Positions 17,596 to 26,095 of a stretch of DNA of 49,707 bases are shown here, piece after piece; position 1 is the first letter of the stretch; every line of letters begins with the position of its first letter. Under the pieces are notes generated by a model. It was not told where the DNA came from. It saw only the letters and a program-made list of their open reading frames with translations, and searched no databases. The stretch is from Candidatus Poribacteria bacterium. Its GTDB lineage: Bacteria > Poribacteria > WGA-4E > WGA-3G. The position numbers and the translations under genes are program-made. The stretch spans positions 1-49,707 of the forward strand of contig RKRR01000007.1 of the NCBI GenBank assembly GCA_007571305.1, given 5' to 3'.

Positions 17596-17685
17596 TTACT
17601 TTACCTTGCGGAAGAACAACGTAGGTTGGAACTTTGATGTCTTTTTATCAGGAATCCCGCGCGTCGTTGTGGGCTTTGTCTTCAT
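17596..17685 (-). CDS. Possible 29-residue basic peptide
   Basis: A short frame on the minus strand starts at ATG 17685 with GGGAGG nine bases upstream and ends 17 bases before the secreted-protein gene. The peptide begins MKTKPTTTRGIPDKK and ends FFRKVK, is strongly basic and has no membrane segment. The good ribosome site and operon-like position support it; the short length and lack of a known homologue count against it. Confidence 0.3.
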   Translation of the reverse strand: MKTKPTTTRGIPDKKTSKFQPTLFFRKVK

Positions 17686-17724
17686 CTTAACTTCCCTCCC
17701 GTAGACCGACATCTGTTTTGAAAC

Positions 17725-17753
17725 AGTTTAAACGAATTAGATAGGAATTGCAA
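17725..17753 (-). promoter_or_regulatory. Putative promoter of the small peptide and secreted-protein unit
   Basis: On the minus strand TTGCAA (17753-17748) and TAAACT (17730-17725) are 17 bases apart. It lies back to back with the IscU promoter. Confidence 0.3.
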
Positions 17754-17762
17754 ACTTAAAAC

Positions 17763-17791
17763 TTGACAATCCTTAAGAAATATCGTATAAT
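17763..17791 (+). promoter_or_regulatory. Consensus promoter of the IscU-IscA pair
   Basis: TTGACA (17763-17768), a 17-base spacer and TATAAT (17786-17791), an exact consensus match. The leader would be about 60 bases. Confidence 0.65.
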
Positions 17792-17857
17792 TGCAGAAAT
17801 GGCCTCTTCGGAATAAAATTGTAGACGTGTACTCTTCTACGATGCAGGAAACGTCTC

Positions 17858-18238
17858 ATGTATACGCCACAGGTAACCGAACATTACGAAAACCCGCGCA
17901 ATATCGGAACTCTTGTCAATGCTGATGGTACTGCCAGTGTCGGTTCTCCCGCTGACGGTGAGATGATAAAACTCACGATCATGATAACGGATGATGTGAT
18001 CGTCGCAGCGAAATTTCGGGCATTCGGTTGCCCTACTGCTATCGCGAGTGCTTCGATTCTTACTGAACTCATTACCGGACTTCATATCCCGGATGCATTA
18101 GAGATTACCGCTGGGCAGCTTTCTGGCGCGTTAGGAGGACTGCCACTGGATAAACAACGTTACGCGAACACTGCTGAAAAAGTCCTAAAAATGGCTATTG
18201 CTGATTATCTGTCCAAAAAGGAGGCGCAATCACCATGA
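17858..18238 (+). CDS. IscU/NifU-like Fe-S scaffold protein with a single cysteine
   Basis: 126-residue protein with the IscU fold pattern: YTPQVTEHYENPRNIGTL, ASVGSPADGEMIKL, FRAFGCPTAIASASILTELI and a C-terminal EKVLKMAIADYL. IscU normally assembles clusters on three cysteines. Here only Cys58 (FGCPTA) remains. The first ligand position is Asp33 (SPADGE where homologues have PACGD) and the third aligns with Tyr102. It may hold a cluster with other ligands, act as a carrier, or have lost scaffold activity. Its stop overlaps the IscA start by four bases (ATGA), so the pair is translationally coupled. Confidence 0.82.
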   Translation: MYTPQVTEHYENPRNIGTLVNADGTASVGSPADGEMIKLTIMITDDVIVAAKFRAFGCPTAIASASILTELITGLHIPDALEITAGQLSGALGGLPLDKQRYANTAEKVLKMAIADYLSKKEAQSP

Positions 18239-18564
18239 TTACTGTTACAGAATCTGCCGCGCAAAAAGCGGCCACTCTCATTAGTCACAGTGAAGCCCCA
18301 GCTGAATCCGAACTCGGTTTGCGAATGCAGGTCGTTGGCGGTGGATGCTCCGGCTTCCAATATAATCTTGAGTTTGGCACCGCAAAAGGGAGCGACAAAA
18401 TTTTTGAATTTCACGGCTTGAAGGTTTTCATCGATCCTCGTAGCACGCTCTATCTTGCAGGTTCCGTCCTGGACTATAACGATGGCTTGATGGATTCAGG
18501 CTTTAAAATAACAAATCCGAACGCTAAAAACACCTGCGGTTGTGGTGAGTCGTTTAGTGTTTAG
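18235..18564 (+). CDS. A-type Fe-S carrier (IscA/ErpA/SufA family)
   Basis: 109-residue carrier that passes iron-sulfur clusters to target proteins. All three ligand cysteines are present: Cys38 (GGGCSGF), Cys101 and Cys103 (TCGCGESF). The sequence MITVTESAAQKA, GLRMQVVGGGCSGFQY, DYNDGLMDSGFKITNPNA is typical of the family. It starts within the end of the IscU-like gene. A strong hairpin terminator follows at 18758. The IscA keeps full ligation while its partner does not, so the pair may work as a carrier unit rather than a full ISC machine. No IscS is in the window. Confidence 0.94.
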   Translation: MITVTESAAQKAATLISHSEAPAESELGLRMQVVGGGCSGFQYNLEFGTAKGSDKIFEFHGLKVFIDPRSTLYLAGSVLDYNDGLMDSGFKITNPNAKNTCGCGESFSV

Positions 18565-18616
18565 AGCTTTGATCTCTTCCATAGTCGCGCTGTACAAGCA
18601 CATTCTCTTTAAAATC

Positions 18617-18735
18617 AGGACTTACGCAATTTTGACCATAGGACGTTTTGTGAGAGACAGAACCCAAAAAACATAGACGTTCTCGTGGCACAACCTAACA
18701 GGTGATGCTACAAAAGAGCAGCATGCGTCTGTCCT
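18617..18735. repeat. 119-bp MITE-like element, copy C
   Basis: Ends AGGACTTACGCA (18617-18628) and TGCGTCTGTCCT (18724-18735) are inverted repeats with 10 of 12 matches. The GTAG hairpin core is at 18689-18711, minus orientation. The internal 90 bases resemble the element at 27551-27634, including the GAGAGA, GTTCTCG and AAAAGAGCAGCAT stretches. Confidence 0.7.
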
Positions 18736-18757
18736 AAAGATATTACTTTTCATTCAG

Positions 18758-18798
18758 GTGCGCCTGGACGTTTTTACGATCTTGCAGGCGCACTTTTT
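18758..18798 (+). terminator. Rho-independent terminator of the Fe-S pair
   Basis: GTGCGCCTG (18758-18766) and CAGGCGCAC (18785-18793) form a perfect nine-pair GC-rich stem with an 18-base loop, followed by five Ts. It lies between convergent genes and would end transcription from the IscU-IscA unit. Confidence 0.75.
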
Positions 18799-18836
18799 GG
18801 TAATTGGGTATTCCAATAGATTCCGTCTGTTGGAGG

Positions 18837-20183
18837 TTAAACCCACGAAGATCTCAACTCGTGTACTTTCAGTGAAACGATAGTCGCAGTGCTTCCCTCC
18901 GCATAGATTCCGATGTCCGCGTTGTCCAGATCCGGAAGGAAATAGGATGTCATTGAGAGTTCACCCCCATTTCCAAACGCTTCAATCGAGATACGATCAA
19001 CCAAAATTTGCAAGCGGATTTTCCCATTTCGTGGTGCGAGGGGGCCGCTTCTTTCTAAGAATGTGAGTTGCTGCGATTCAACATCGTAACGGACATCCTG
19101 CCCGCGAATTTTGAAACCAACAGCGGTAGCATCGTTTAGAGTTATTTCAACACGGATATCGAACAACTCACCTGTCAATCCCGCAAGCAGATCTTCACCT
19201 GGTTTGAGCGGAAGGTCACTCCACGCGTGTGTATACGTGTGAATGTTTCCGATTTCTGCTACCGGTTCTCGATGTAGACGTATACCCTCTGAAGTCGTCC
19301 GAAGGGTCAACTCACATGGAAAACTCATCTGTTGGTTAAAAGGCATATCTGGTGGGTTACTACCGCTCATCCAAGCGATTTGGATGCGTCTGCCGTCGAA
19401 TTCTGGCACATCGCTCCACGTTTGGGCTGCATAGAAGTTGGCACCGTAGTCAGAACGCTGTGCGTCCCCTTCCGGTGTAAAGGTTGTCCCATCGAAATCA
19501 CCTACGTAATATTTTCCCGCCGCGCCCCAGAAAACCCACTTGGTATTATCAGGATCACCGTCAACGGGAAGTTCAAAGATGTCAGGGCATTCCGTGTCAG
19601 GAATTTGAAGATCGGATAACCTCGTCCACTCCTTGAGATTTGTCGAACCGAACAGGGCATAGTCATTTTGGTCAAGGTAGAGAGCCATTACCCATTTTTG
19701 TGTGGGTTCATGCCAGACGACCTTGGGGTCGCGGTTGTCCGCAACGATATGCTCAATCACAGGGTTCCCTTTATATTTTCTCCAACTCTGTCCGCGATCG
19801 TTGCTGTAGGCGATGCTTTGTGTGAACGGCACCTTTTTCGGAGCATGGCTGCCTGCCGACGTATAAAAATTGACGAGTACCGCCTCGTCGCCGGTCTGAA
19901 AACCACCCGTATTCTTCCAATCCACAACACCAGAACCGGAGAAGATTGTCCCAAGCTCATCGGGATGGATGGCATGCGGGAGTTGCTTCCAGTGGACGAG
20001 GTCTGTGCTGATAGCGTGTCCCCAGGTCATGTTGCCCCAATCGATACCGAATGGGTTGTGCTGAAAGAAAAGATGGAACTCGCCTTTGTAATGGATTAGT
20101 CCATTGGGATCGTTGGTCCAGTTGGTTTTCGGTGTAAAGTGGAACTGTGGACGATACGGTTCCTTGTAAGCTGTCTGAATCAT
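18837..20183 (-). CDS. Glycoside hydrolase family 32 (levanase/invertase-type)
   Basis: 448-residue beta-fructosidase that cleaves sucrose, levan or inulin-type fructans by a retaining mechanism. The nucleophile lies in WTNDPNG (Asp25), the transition-state residue in NRDPKV, and the acid/base in TECPDIFEL near residue 199. The five-bladed propeller is followed by a C-terminal beta-sandwich (LQILVDRISIEAFGNGGELSMTSYFLP). No signal peptide is visible, so it is probably cytoplasmic unless exported another way. It stands alone between convergent neighbours. The carbohydrate kinases at 26-29 kb fit a sugar-using lifestyle but no transporter is linked. Confidence 0.93.
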   Translation of the reverse strand: MIQTAYKEPYRPQFHFTPKTNWTNDPNGLIHYKGEFHLFFQHNPFGIDWGNMTWGHAISTDLVHWKQLPHAIHPDELGTIFSGSGVVDWKNTGGFQTGDEAVLVNFYTSAGSHAPKKVPFTQSIAYSNDRGQSWRKYKGNPVIEHIVADNRDPKVVWHEPTQKWVMALYLDQNDYALFGSTNLKEWTRLSDLQIPDTECPDIFELPVDGDPDNTKWVFWGAAGKYYVGDFDGTTFTPEGDAQRSDYGANFYAAQTWSDVPEFDGRRIQIAWMSGSNPPDMPFNQQMSFPCELTLRTTSEGIRLHREPVAEIGNIHTYTHAWSDLPLKPGEDLLAGLTGELFDIRVEITLNDATAVGFKIRGQDVRYDVESQQLTFLERSGPLAPRNGKIRLQILVDRISIEAFGNGGELSMTSYFLPDLDNADIGIYAEGSTATIVSLKVHELRSSWV

Positions 20184-20389
20184 TAATTATTTTCCTTTTG
20201 GTTTTAAGCGTTGCAGAGAGACACACGCTATTTCTATTCTTTGGCATACTATTCTATGTATGTTTCTTATTTTGTCAAGGGTGCTTAAGCGGTGTCTACA
20301 TTTCTAGTCATAGCAAGGCTTCTATAGTCCTGCTGATGGAAATGATGACGCAAATGAGACGGATGCAATAGGTTTGTTTCTGAGTCACC

Positions 20390-23300
20390 TTAGAGTTCCG
20401 CACTGACTGTCATCTCCAGGCGATGTTCGGGTTTCCGCTGTTTTGTAGAGAGCAAGCGGTAATTGAGTCGAAACAGGAGATCGGTGAACTTTCGTAATCT
20501 GTAATCCGCGGTTGTGCGGACTTCGTGGCTGATACCTTCGTAGAAAGTGTATTGCGCAAAGGGTATGCCGCCCTCACTCTCGCCATAGCCGAGTTTATAG
20601 TTGACATCAATACGCCCCTTACCGATGAGACTATACGTGACGCGGTTTTCAAATGAGAAGGTCCGCGTCCTGGCTTCTGGCTCCTCATCGAGCTGCTCTT
20701 CATCAATTGTCCGTTTATAGCCTCCGATCCCGCTCCATCGCACGGAATTGCTGAATTCATATCGGAGGCTCAATTCGGTCATCTGTTCAAATTGGCGTAA
20801 GTCTGAGATAGGCATTGATGGAAGATCCCCCCTGCTCGGCATAGTATCAGTTTCCCCTGCAAGCTCTTCCAATTGGAATTGACTGTATTTCTCAGTCTCT
20901 CGACGTTGTTCCCAGTTCACACCGAGGGAGATGCGTTGTGTTGGATTCACAGAGAGCCCCACATCCCACGTCCGGTGCTGTCTGTGACGTTCTTGGTTGT
21001 TAATCCGGCGGTTGAGCGTCTCTCCAACACGAAGGTTGAACTCGAAACTGAACGCTGGTGATGGCGAAAATTCGAGCCTGTGGTGCTGATTCAAACGCCC
21101 AAAAAGCGTTTCTGAACCTTGTAGACTTTGGAGCAGATAGAGAGACACCGCATCCTCTACCTCTTGCTCCTCGGTGAGCCACAGTCGTGTTTGACCTCTG
21201 AGAGCATTTAGAAACCATTCTAACTGGCTGTCGGTTGTCGGCTGTCGGTTGCCAGTAGATTGCTGAGCAGTTGCAGACATTTTACCCGCTATAATGCCCT
21301 CTTGCTGACGGCTATTTGGGCGTAGACTGTCCCGTTTCAACATTGAGCCGCGTTGCTGTTGTTGCCTTGCTCGGGCACGCCGTGCGAAAAACTGCCGTGG
21401 TTGAAAGCGCATTCGGAATTCTGCATCTACTGCTGTCGTCGGTTTATCACCTACATTTTGATATATCTTAATGTAAGTGCCTTCCTCGGGGTCCTCTACG
21501 TAGTGCAGGTCGTCCAACTTTACGTAGTATCCTTCACCGGGTTGAAGCAGAACACCAGTATGTGGATGTATGTCAGTGTAAATTTCGCGACGCTGACTCG
21601 TCAGTTTTTTATCCAATTCATAGGCAACCTCTATATCAATCGCTCGGCTGAGTGGTGTGAGTTGGAGATTGACATCCGCGAGCTGCGTTGTTGTATCTGC
21701 ACCGAGATCGGTGTGTGCTTTCAACATCCGGCGTGCAATATTTGCTGTCAAATTCACCCCCCCATTGAGAAAGGACTGCTGTTGTGAAAGGATGCCTACC
21801 TTCCAAGTCCGTGCTGTTGTATTTCGCTGCCAATCCGACAGACCGATAGGTTCATCATCTACAGTAAGCAAAGGGTCTTTCGCAAAAGCTTCCTCCAGTT
21901 CATAACTGGTATTCAAGGAGGCCCACTTAAAATCAGCGAGATCAATACGCCCAGTTGCGCGGTTCCGCTTTCGGTTAAGCGTCGCATTACGCGCCTCGTT
22001 CGATTCTACTCGTCCGAGTGTTCCCAACATCCTGAAGGGACCGAGCGGATACGCCAGATTGCCTTCTTGACGTGACTTCTGTAGCGACTGTGTCCTTGTT
22101 GAATCCGACCCTTCTGTTCGTGAACTGCTACGGTAGTCGTCCCAACGAAGATTGGGTAATCTCTTCAGTAATTGCGCTCCTGAGCGGTTGTCGGCTTGCT
22201 TCGCAGTGAGAACTGTTTGGCTATCGGAAACCAATGGGTTATCTGGCTGACTGCTAATAGCTGACCGCTGACGACTATTCAGTTGACCACCAGAGTGCCT
22301 GTTGAAGTTGATACCCCAATTGAAATTGTTGCGGATAGTTGCGTCGGCAGCAGGTAAAATTTCTGTTCCATCTGTGGATACCACCGCTTCCTGAACAATT
22401 TCCTTGGGTTCTGGATCTTTCTCTTCACTCCGACCGATGCCCGCGTCAACCTCTAACCAATCTGTCGGCCTCATTCGGATGTCGAAGTTCATCGTTCTCT
22501 CATCTTGGGGGGGGCGCGATCTACCAGCAGTGTCGAGCAGGAACGCGTCATCAAAACCCTCTTTGGCGTATTGTGTTTCGTAACGGGAGCGGGAGCGGTT
22601 GCTGCTTGAGGCCCCGACAGGTACGAAGTCGGCATCCATCGATCGTATGTCGAGGTTTGTGGTCAATTGAGGGCGTAGTTGGTCGGTCCACGTTGCAAAG
22701 TCCCAATCGGCATAGCCGATCAGTTTCCACGCCTGACTCACCTCTTTCCGATCAACAGTGGAATAAGTATTTTTATCAAGATTACTGTAAGCGAGTTCGC
22801 CTTGAATCCACGCCTGCTCCGTAACGTTCAGACGACTCTCCAGTCCCCAGACGGTGTGCTTTTGCGGTGCCGTGAGAGGCGAACCATCTTCTTCCGGATC
22901 AAGTATATTTTGGCGAAGTGCCTCCAATTCCGTATCATGGAGTTGGATGAGGGCTTGCTCCGGTTGATTCAGATCCGCTTCAACAGCATAGGACGCTCCG
23001 AAGGTTAAACGTTCACCCGGCAATGTGAAAACACTGCTGAGTCCGTAAAGATTCTGTTGGTAGGCCCGATCTTCCGGGATGTATTCAAAGTCTATCCGAA
23101 TTACATCGTTGCTCGTTATGAGATGTTTGCTGTTAAACTCAACAATTGGGTCTCCATATTCACGGATGATGTAATCGTTGTTTTCGCCGCGCCGCATCCT
23201 CTCACCGTTTAGCCAGACAATTTCACTGCCTGCTTTCACAATGACGAATTGTCCGTCAACGGTGAGTCGGTATTCGCTGCGCCCTTCCTCACCGCGAAGG

Positions 23301-24244
23301 ACTAAACTCGTAGACTGTCCTTTCGGAATGGCACTCGGAATGAAGTGAAAGTCTATCCATTTAAAATCACCTTCAACCTGTACGCCTTCTAATGCCCGCG
23401 GGAAGAAAATAAATTCCGATGCACCAAGCGACCCTTCAAAGTCACCTAAGGTACCCCTCATGTTCGGATGTGTTATACGAATCAGTTTTTGATCGATATC
23501 TTGGATATTTTCGGTTGTTCCTTCCGGTTGGATAGGCAGATCCTGATCGGAGAGCAACGCCAGAACACCGATTTTTTCAGAGACTTTGCCCTCTACATTG
23601 ACGCGGAGTTCTTGGTTCTGTGTCACACCGCGCCCACTGCCAACCGAGATACCGAAGGTTTGACTGCCCGACACCTCTAATTGAGATGCTCCATCGCCTG
23701 CAGAAGGGAGACTTCCGGGTTCCCCAAGAGGTTGTCCGGGCTGCCTTTCGGACTCATTTGCAGTTGAAGGCTCAGGAGTCATTTCTATCTGTGGATCCTG
23801 CTCACCGTAAAGGTCGCGCTTATAAACCTGTTTCATCGCGAATGGCAATGTCTGGTAGATTATTTTAAGTTTGGACGGCTTGCCCGTAGGGGATTCGGAG
23901 TAAGCAGGCACGAGATCTTCCCCTACAGTGATTTTTCCCAAATAGAAATCAATCTGATAGTCGACCCCTCGCACAAGCACTTTCCTGTCCGCTCCTGTTA
24001 TCCGCTCGCTGTTTGGCAGGATCGGTGGATACTTCACCGTGAATTCTTGTTCTCCGGATTTCAGTTCAAGGGATTCTGTTTTCTTGAGAACAGAAAAGGT
24101 AGGAAGTTCAAGGCTTTTAGTTTCGTCGTTAGGAAGGTTTTGGGCTGTACTATCCAGATGTGGTAGTACACATAAGCAGAAGGAAACAAGAATAGCCATT
24201 CGCCTTCGGCTTTCGGCTTTCAGCAAGAGATGTCTGATGTGCAT
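20390..24244 (-). CDS. Large outer-membrane beta-barrel-like protein
   Basis: 1,284-residue envelope protein of unknown function. A signal peptide (MAILVSFCLCVLPHLDSTAQ) follows a basic stretch; AGGAAGAG supports ATG 24244, though ATG 24199 is possible. Residues 45-130 look like a surface beta domain (EQEFTVKYPPILPNSERI, VLVRGVDYQIDFYLGKITV). Then come a Pro/Ser-rich linker and a module with VSEKIGVLALLSDQDLPIQPEGTTENI and HPNMRGTLGDFEG, which recalls large SprA-like or Fibrobacter-type barrel proteins. The rest alternates aromatic beta-strands and short loops, as in a barrel. Residues of about 654-685 and 995-1007 are encoded by copies of a dispersed CTGAC/GCCGA repeat. Neighbouring genes encode an NHL protein and a lipoprotein, suggesting a shared envelope assembly. 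Confidence 0.75.
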   Translation of the reverse strand: MHIRHLLLKAESRRRMAILVSFCLCVLPHLDSTAQNLPNDETKSLELPTFSVLKKTESLELKSGEQEFTVKYPPILPNSERITGADRKVLVRGVDYQIDFYLGKITVGEDLVPAYSESPTGKPSKLKIIYQTLPFAMKQVYKRDLYGEQDPQIEMTPEPSTANESERQPGQPLGEPGSLPSAGDGASQLEVSGSQTFGISVGSGRGVTQNQELRVNVEGKVSEKIGVLALLSDQDLPIQPEGTTENIQDIDQKLIRITHPNMRGTLGDFEGSLGASEFIFFPRALEGVQVEGDFKWIDFHFIPSAIPKGQSTSLVLRGEEGRSEYRLTVDGQFVIVKAGSEIVWLNGERMRRGENNDYIIREYGDPIVEFNSKHLITSNDVIRIDFEYIPEDRAYQQNLYGLSSVFTLPGERLTFGASYAVEADLNQPEQALIQLHDTELEALRQNILDPEEDGSPLTAPQKHTVWGLESRLNVTEQAWIQGELAYSNLDKNTYSTVDRKEVSQAWKLIGYADWDFATWTDQLRPQLTTNLDIRSMDADFVPVGASSSNRSRSRYETQYAKEGFDDAFLLDTAGRSRPPQDERTMNFDIRMRPTDWLEVDAGIGRSEEKDPEPKEIVQEAVVSTDGTEILPAADATIRNNFNWGINFNRHSGGQLNSRQRSAISSQPDNPLVSDSQTVLTAKQADNRSGAQLLKRLPNLRWDDYRSSSRTEGSDSTRTQSLQKSRQEGNLAYPLGPFRMLGTLGRVESNEARNATLNRKRNRATGRIDLADFKWASLNTSYELEEAFAKDPLLTVDDEPIGLSDWQRNTTARTWKVGILSQQQSFLNGGVNLTANIARRMLKAHTDLGADTTTQLADVNLQLTPLSRAIDIEVAYELDKKLTSQRREIYTDIHPHTGVLLQPGEGYYVKLDDLHYVEDPEEGTYIKIYQNVGDKPTTAVDAEFRMRFQPRQFFARRARARQQQQRGSMLKRDSLRPNSRQQEGIIAGKMSATAQQSTGNRQPTTDSQLEWFLNALRGQTRLWLTEEQEVEDAVSLYLLQSLQGSETLFGRLNQHHRLEFSPSPAFSFEFNLRVGETLNRRINNQERHRQHRTWDVGLSVNPTQRISLGVNWEQRRETEKYSQFQLEELAGETDTMPSRGDLPSMPISDLRQFEQMTELSLRYEFSNSVRWSGIGGYKRTIDEEQLDEEPEARTRTFSFENRVTYSLIGKGRIDVNYKLGYGESEGGIPFAQYTFYEGISHEVRTTADYRLRKFTDLLFRLNYRLLSTKQRKPEHRLEMTVSAEL

Positions 24245-24290
24245 CGGAACGCTCTTCCTGAGTGCCGACGGCTGAGTGCCGACGGCTATT
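24245..24290. repeat. Short direct repeat between NHL and barrel genes
   Basis: GAGTGCCGACGGCT occurs twice in tandem just after the stop codon of the NHL gene and before the barrel gene. A related GCCGAAAGCCGAAGG string lies at the start of the barrel gene. It belongs to the same loose family as the repeats at 14240 and 22190. Confidence 0.5.
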
Positions 24291-25281
24291 TTTTTCGAAA
24301 AACTTGGAATACCTTTATGTCATTCGCTTCAGCATCACTCACAAAGACACGTCCTGTCTTCGAGACGGCGATGCCAGTTGGTTCTGAAAGCGCGGCGGCA
24401 CTGAATTCCGTAATGCTCCTGCCATCAGGTGCGAAAATTTGAACACGTTGGTTGCCGCTGTCCGTTACATAGAGGTAATTCCACTCGTCTAAAGCGATAC
24501 ATTTTGGTTCTCGCAGCTGTCCAAGTGCGCTGCCTTCGCCACCCCACATGTCAACAGAGTTACCACTGAAATCGTATTTTTTTATCAGATGATTACCTGT
24601 ATCAACGACGTAAACATTTCCGTGGGTATCAACATCCAGATCTGTTGGGTTCCAGAGTTGTTCACTACCATTTCCGAAGCTTCCTCGTGCTACAACAGGA
24701 ACGCCTGCGACATTGAATTCAATCCAGCGGTGGTTGCCAGTATCAACAACATAAACCTCACCATTTCGTCCGATGCCGATACCTTCAGGGCGGTCAAGCA
24801 GGACATCATCTACACTCTCACTGAGTGGAAAAAAAATCTGATCGACGAAATTGCAGTATTGCACCCGATTGTTACCCGTGTCTGCTACATAGAGGCGGTA
24901 ACTTCTTTGAAAACTCAGTGCTATGTCTGTCGGGTGATCGAACTCACCTGTTTGCCATCCACGGCTCCCGAATTCTGTAGCGAAATTTCCCGCTTCATCA
25001 ATCACTTGCACTCTATTATTTCCCGCATCAGCAATGTAGATCCTGCCCGCTTCATCTATGGCTATCCCCAAGGGGGTCCGAAACTCGCCCGCCCCTTGCC
25101 CGGTTCTACCGAGAGTCTTAATGTAACGAATACCTAATATGGGCGGTGCCTGCCGTTCACGGTTCGAGAGGAGGGTTTCAATCGGTTGCGCAACTTCGCC
25201 TTCAGGTAGGGTGCAACTTAAACAGAACACAAGGAGGAAACCGAGACTTCTCACAACAGTCTGCACGGACTTTGGCAGCAC
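24286..25281 (-). CDS. NHL-repeat beta-propeller protein, probably exported
   Basis: About 332 residues from the chosen start. Six NHL-type units are visible, each with a phrase such as PLGIAIDEAGRIYIADAGNNRVQVID, PTDIALSFQRSYRLYVADTGNNRVQY, PEGIGIGRNGEVYVVDTGNHRWIEF and PTGIAVSKTGRVFVSDAEANDIKVF. These form a beta-propeller that usually binds proteins or RNA outside the cytoplasm. I chose GTG 25281 because it gives a short signal (MLPKSVQTVVRSLGFLLVFCLSC) with a lipobox-like end and avoids overlap with the upstream gene; the frame stays open to 25401 and ATG 25374 is an alternative. It probably works with the adjacent barrel protein. Confidence 0.78.
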   Translation of the reverse strand: MLPKSVQTVVRSLGFLLVFCLSCTLPEGEVAQPIETLLSNRERQAPPILGIRYIKTLGRTGQGAGEFRTPLGIAIDEAGRIYIADAGNNRVQVIDEAGNFATEFGSRGWQTGEFDHPTDIALSFQRSYRLYVADTGNNRVQYCNFVDQIFFPLSESVDDVLLDRPEGIGIGRNGEVYVVDTGNHRWIEFNVAGVPVVARGSFGNGSEQLWNPTDLDVDTHGNVYVVDTGNHLIKKYDFSGNSVDMWGGEGSALGQLREPKCIALDEWNYLYVTDSGNQRVQIFAPDGRSITEFSAAALSEPTGIAVSKTGRVFVSDAEANDIKVFQVFRKK

Positions 25282-25324
25282 GAAAAAGATATGCAGGTGA
25301 AATTTCCGCTTCGCGTATGCATAC

Positions 25325-26041
25325 TTAGCCGCGTTGCACTTTAAATTTGAAAACGAAAGTTGTTTGTTGTTCATTGAAATCACTTGTGACTCTCGGCACA
25401 ATGATTCGTAAGCTGCTATATTTAATACTTCGCTTACGGAAATAGAGGAAGAACCTCGCGTATTGTCCGGGCATCACGGTTGTTTTCTCAATGTCTTCTC
25501 TGGGGAGGACTGCTGGATCGCCTTGTACTCTAATAGCCTTATCCCACCGGAACACTTCCGCACCGAATTCAGGGGGCAGTTTCGGTCTGAAATTCTTTTT
25601 TAGGTAGAAGGATTCCTGCGATTTATCAATCGGCTTCGTAACGTTTCCTGTGCCATCAAGCATCTGGCAATCCTTTTTTTTGAAAGATATCCAATGGTCG
25701 GTTCCATTAAAAATAAAAATACCGAACGCATCAACAGCCTTCACATCGTTGAGCGGCACTGCCATTGCTTTCACGCCGTTTTTGACATAACCAACAGTGC
25801 CCGTTTGTGGCATGATATGAGCATCCGGATCAAATACAGGGACAATCATCTCTGGCTGGAAAGTATCTTTGAGAAAATCTGGGACCTCCGGGACCCTTGA
25901 GCAGCTCAACGGGATGAATGATAAACAGAGGACTGCTAAAATTTTTAAGAGAGATACCCAAAACATGTTTACGGTTTTCGCGTTCTCTCGATTCTCATGC
26001 TGAGCGTTAAAAGTTCGCAATAGATGTTCCTTATTTTTCAT
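25325..26041 (-). CDS. Putative lipoprotein of unknown function
   Basis: 238-residue protein not assigned to a family. GGAG lies nine bases before ATG 26041, so I keep that start even though it puts about 25 polar residues before the hydrophobic segment MFWVSLLKILAVLCLSFIPLSC. The cysteine after PLS may be a lipidation site. The mature part is beta-rich and repeats Pro, Phe and Lys; phrases are DHWISFKKKDCQMLDG, PEFGAEVFRWDKAIRVQGD and GQYARFFLYFRKR. It is first in a minus-strand run with the NHL protein and the large barrel protein, which suggests an accessory envelope component. Confidence 0.6.
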   Translation of the reverse strand: MKNKEHLLRTFNAQHENRENAKTVNMFWVSLLKILAVLCLSFIPLSCSRVPEVPDFLKDTFQPEMIVPVFDPDAHIMPQTGTVGYVKNGVKAMAVPLNDVKAVDAFGIFIFNGTDHWISFKKKDCQMLDGTGNVTKPIDKSQESFYLKKNFRPKLPPEFGAEVFRWDKAIRVQGDPAVLPREDIEKTTVMPGQYARFFLYFRKRSIKYSSLRIIVPRVTSDFNEQQTTFVFKFKVQRG

Positions 26042-26095
26042 TTATGATCTCCGTGACGTTTTGTAGGAGGCGTTTATAACCCCGAATTTCTTGTG

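Noticed and set aside
22339..23008. Two antisense frames (161 and 109 codons) in the barrel gene
   Set aside because: They are shadows of the barrel gene frame with no motif or start context.
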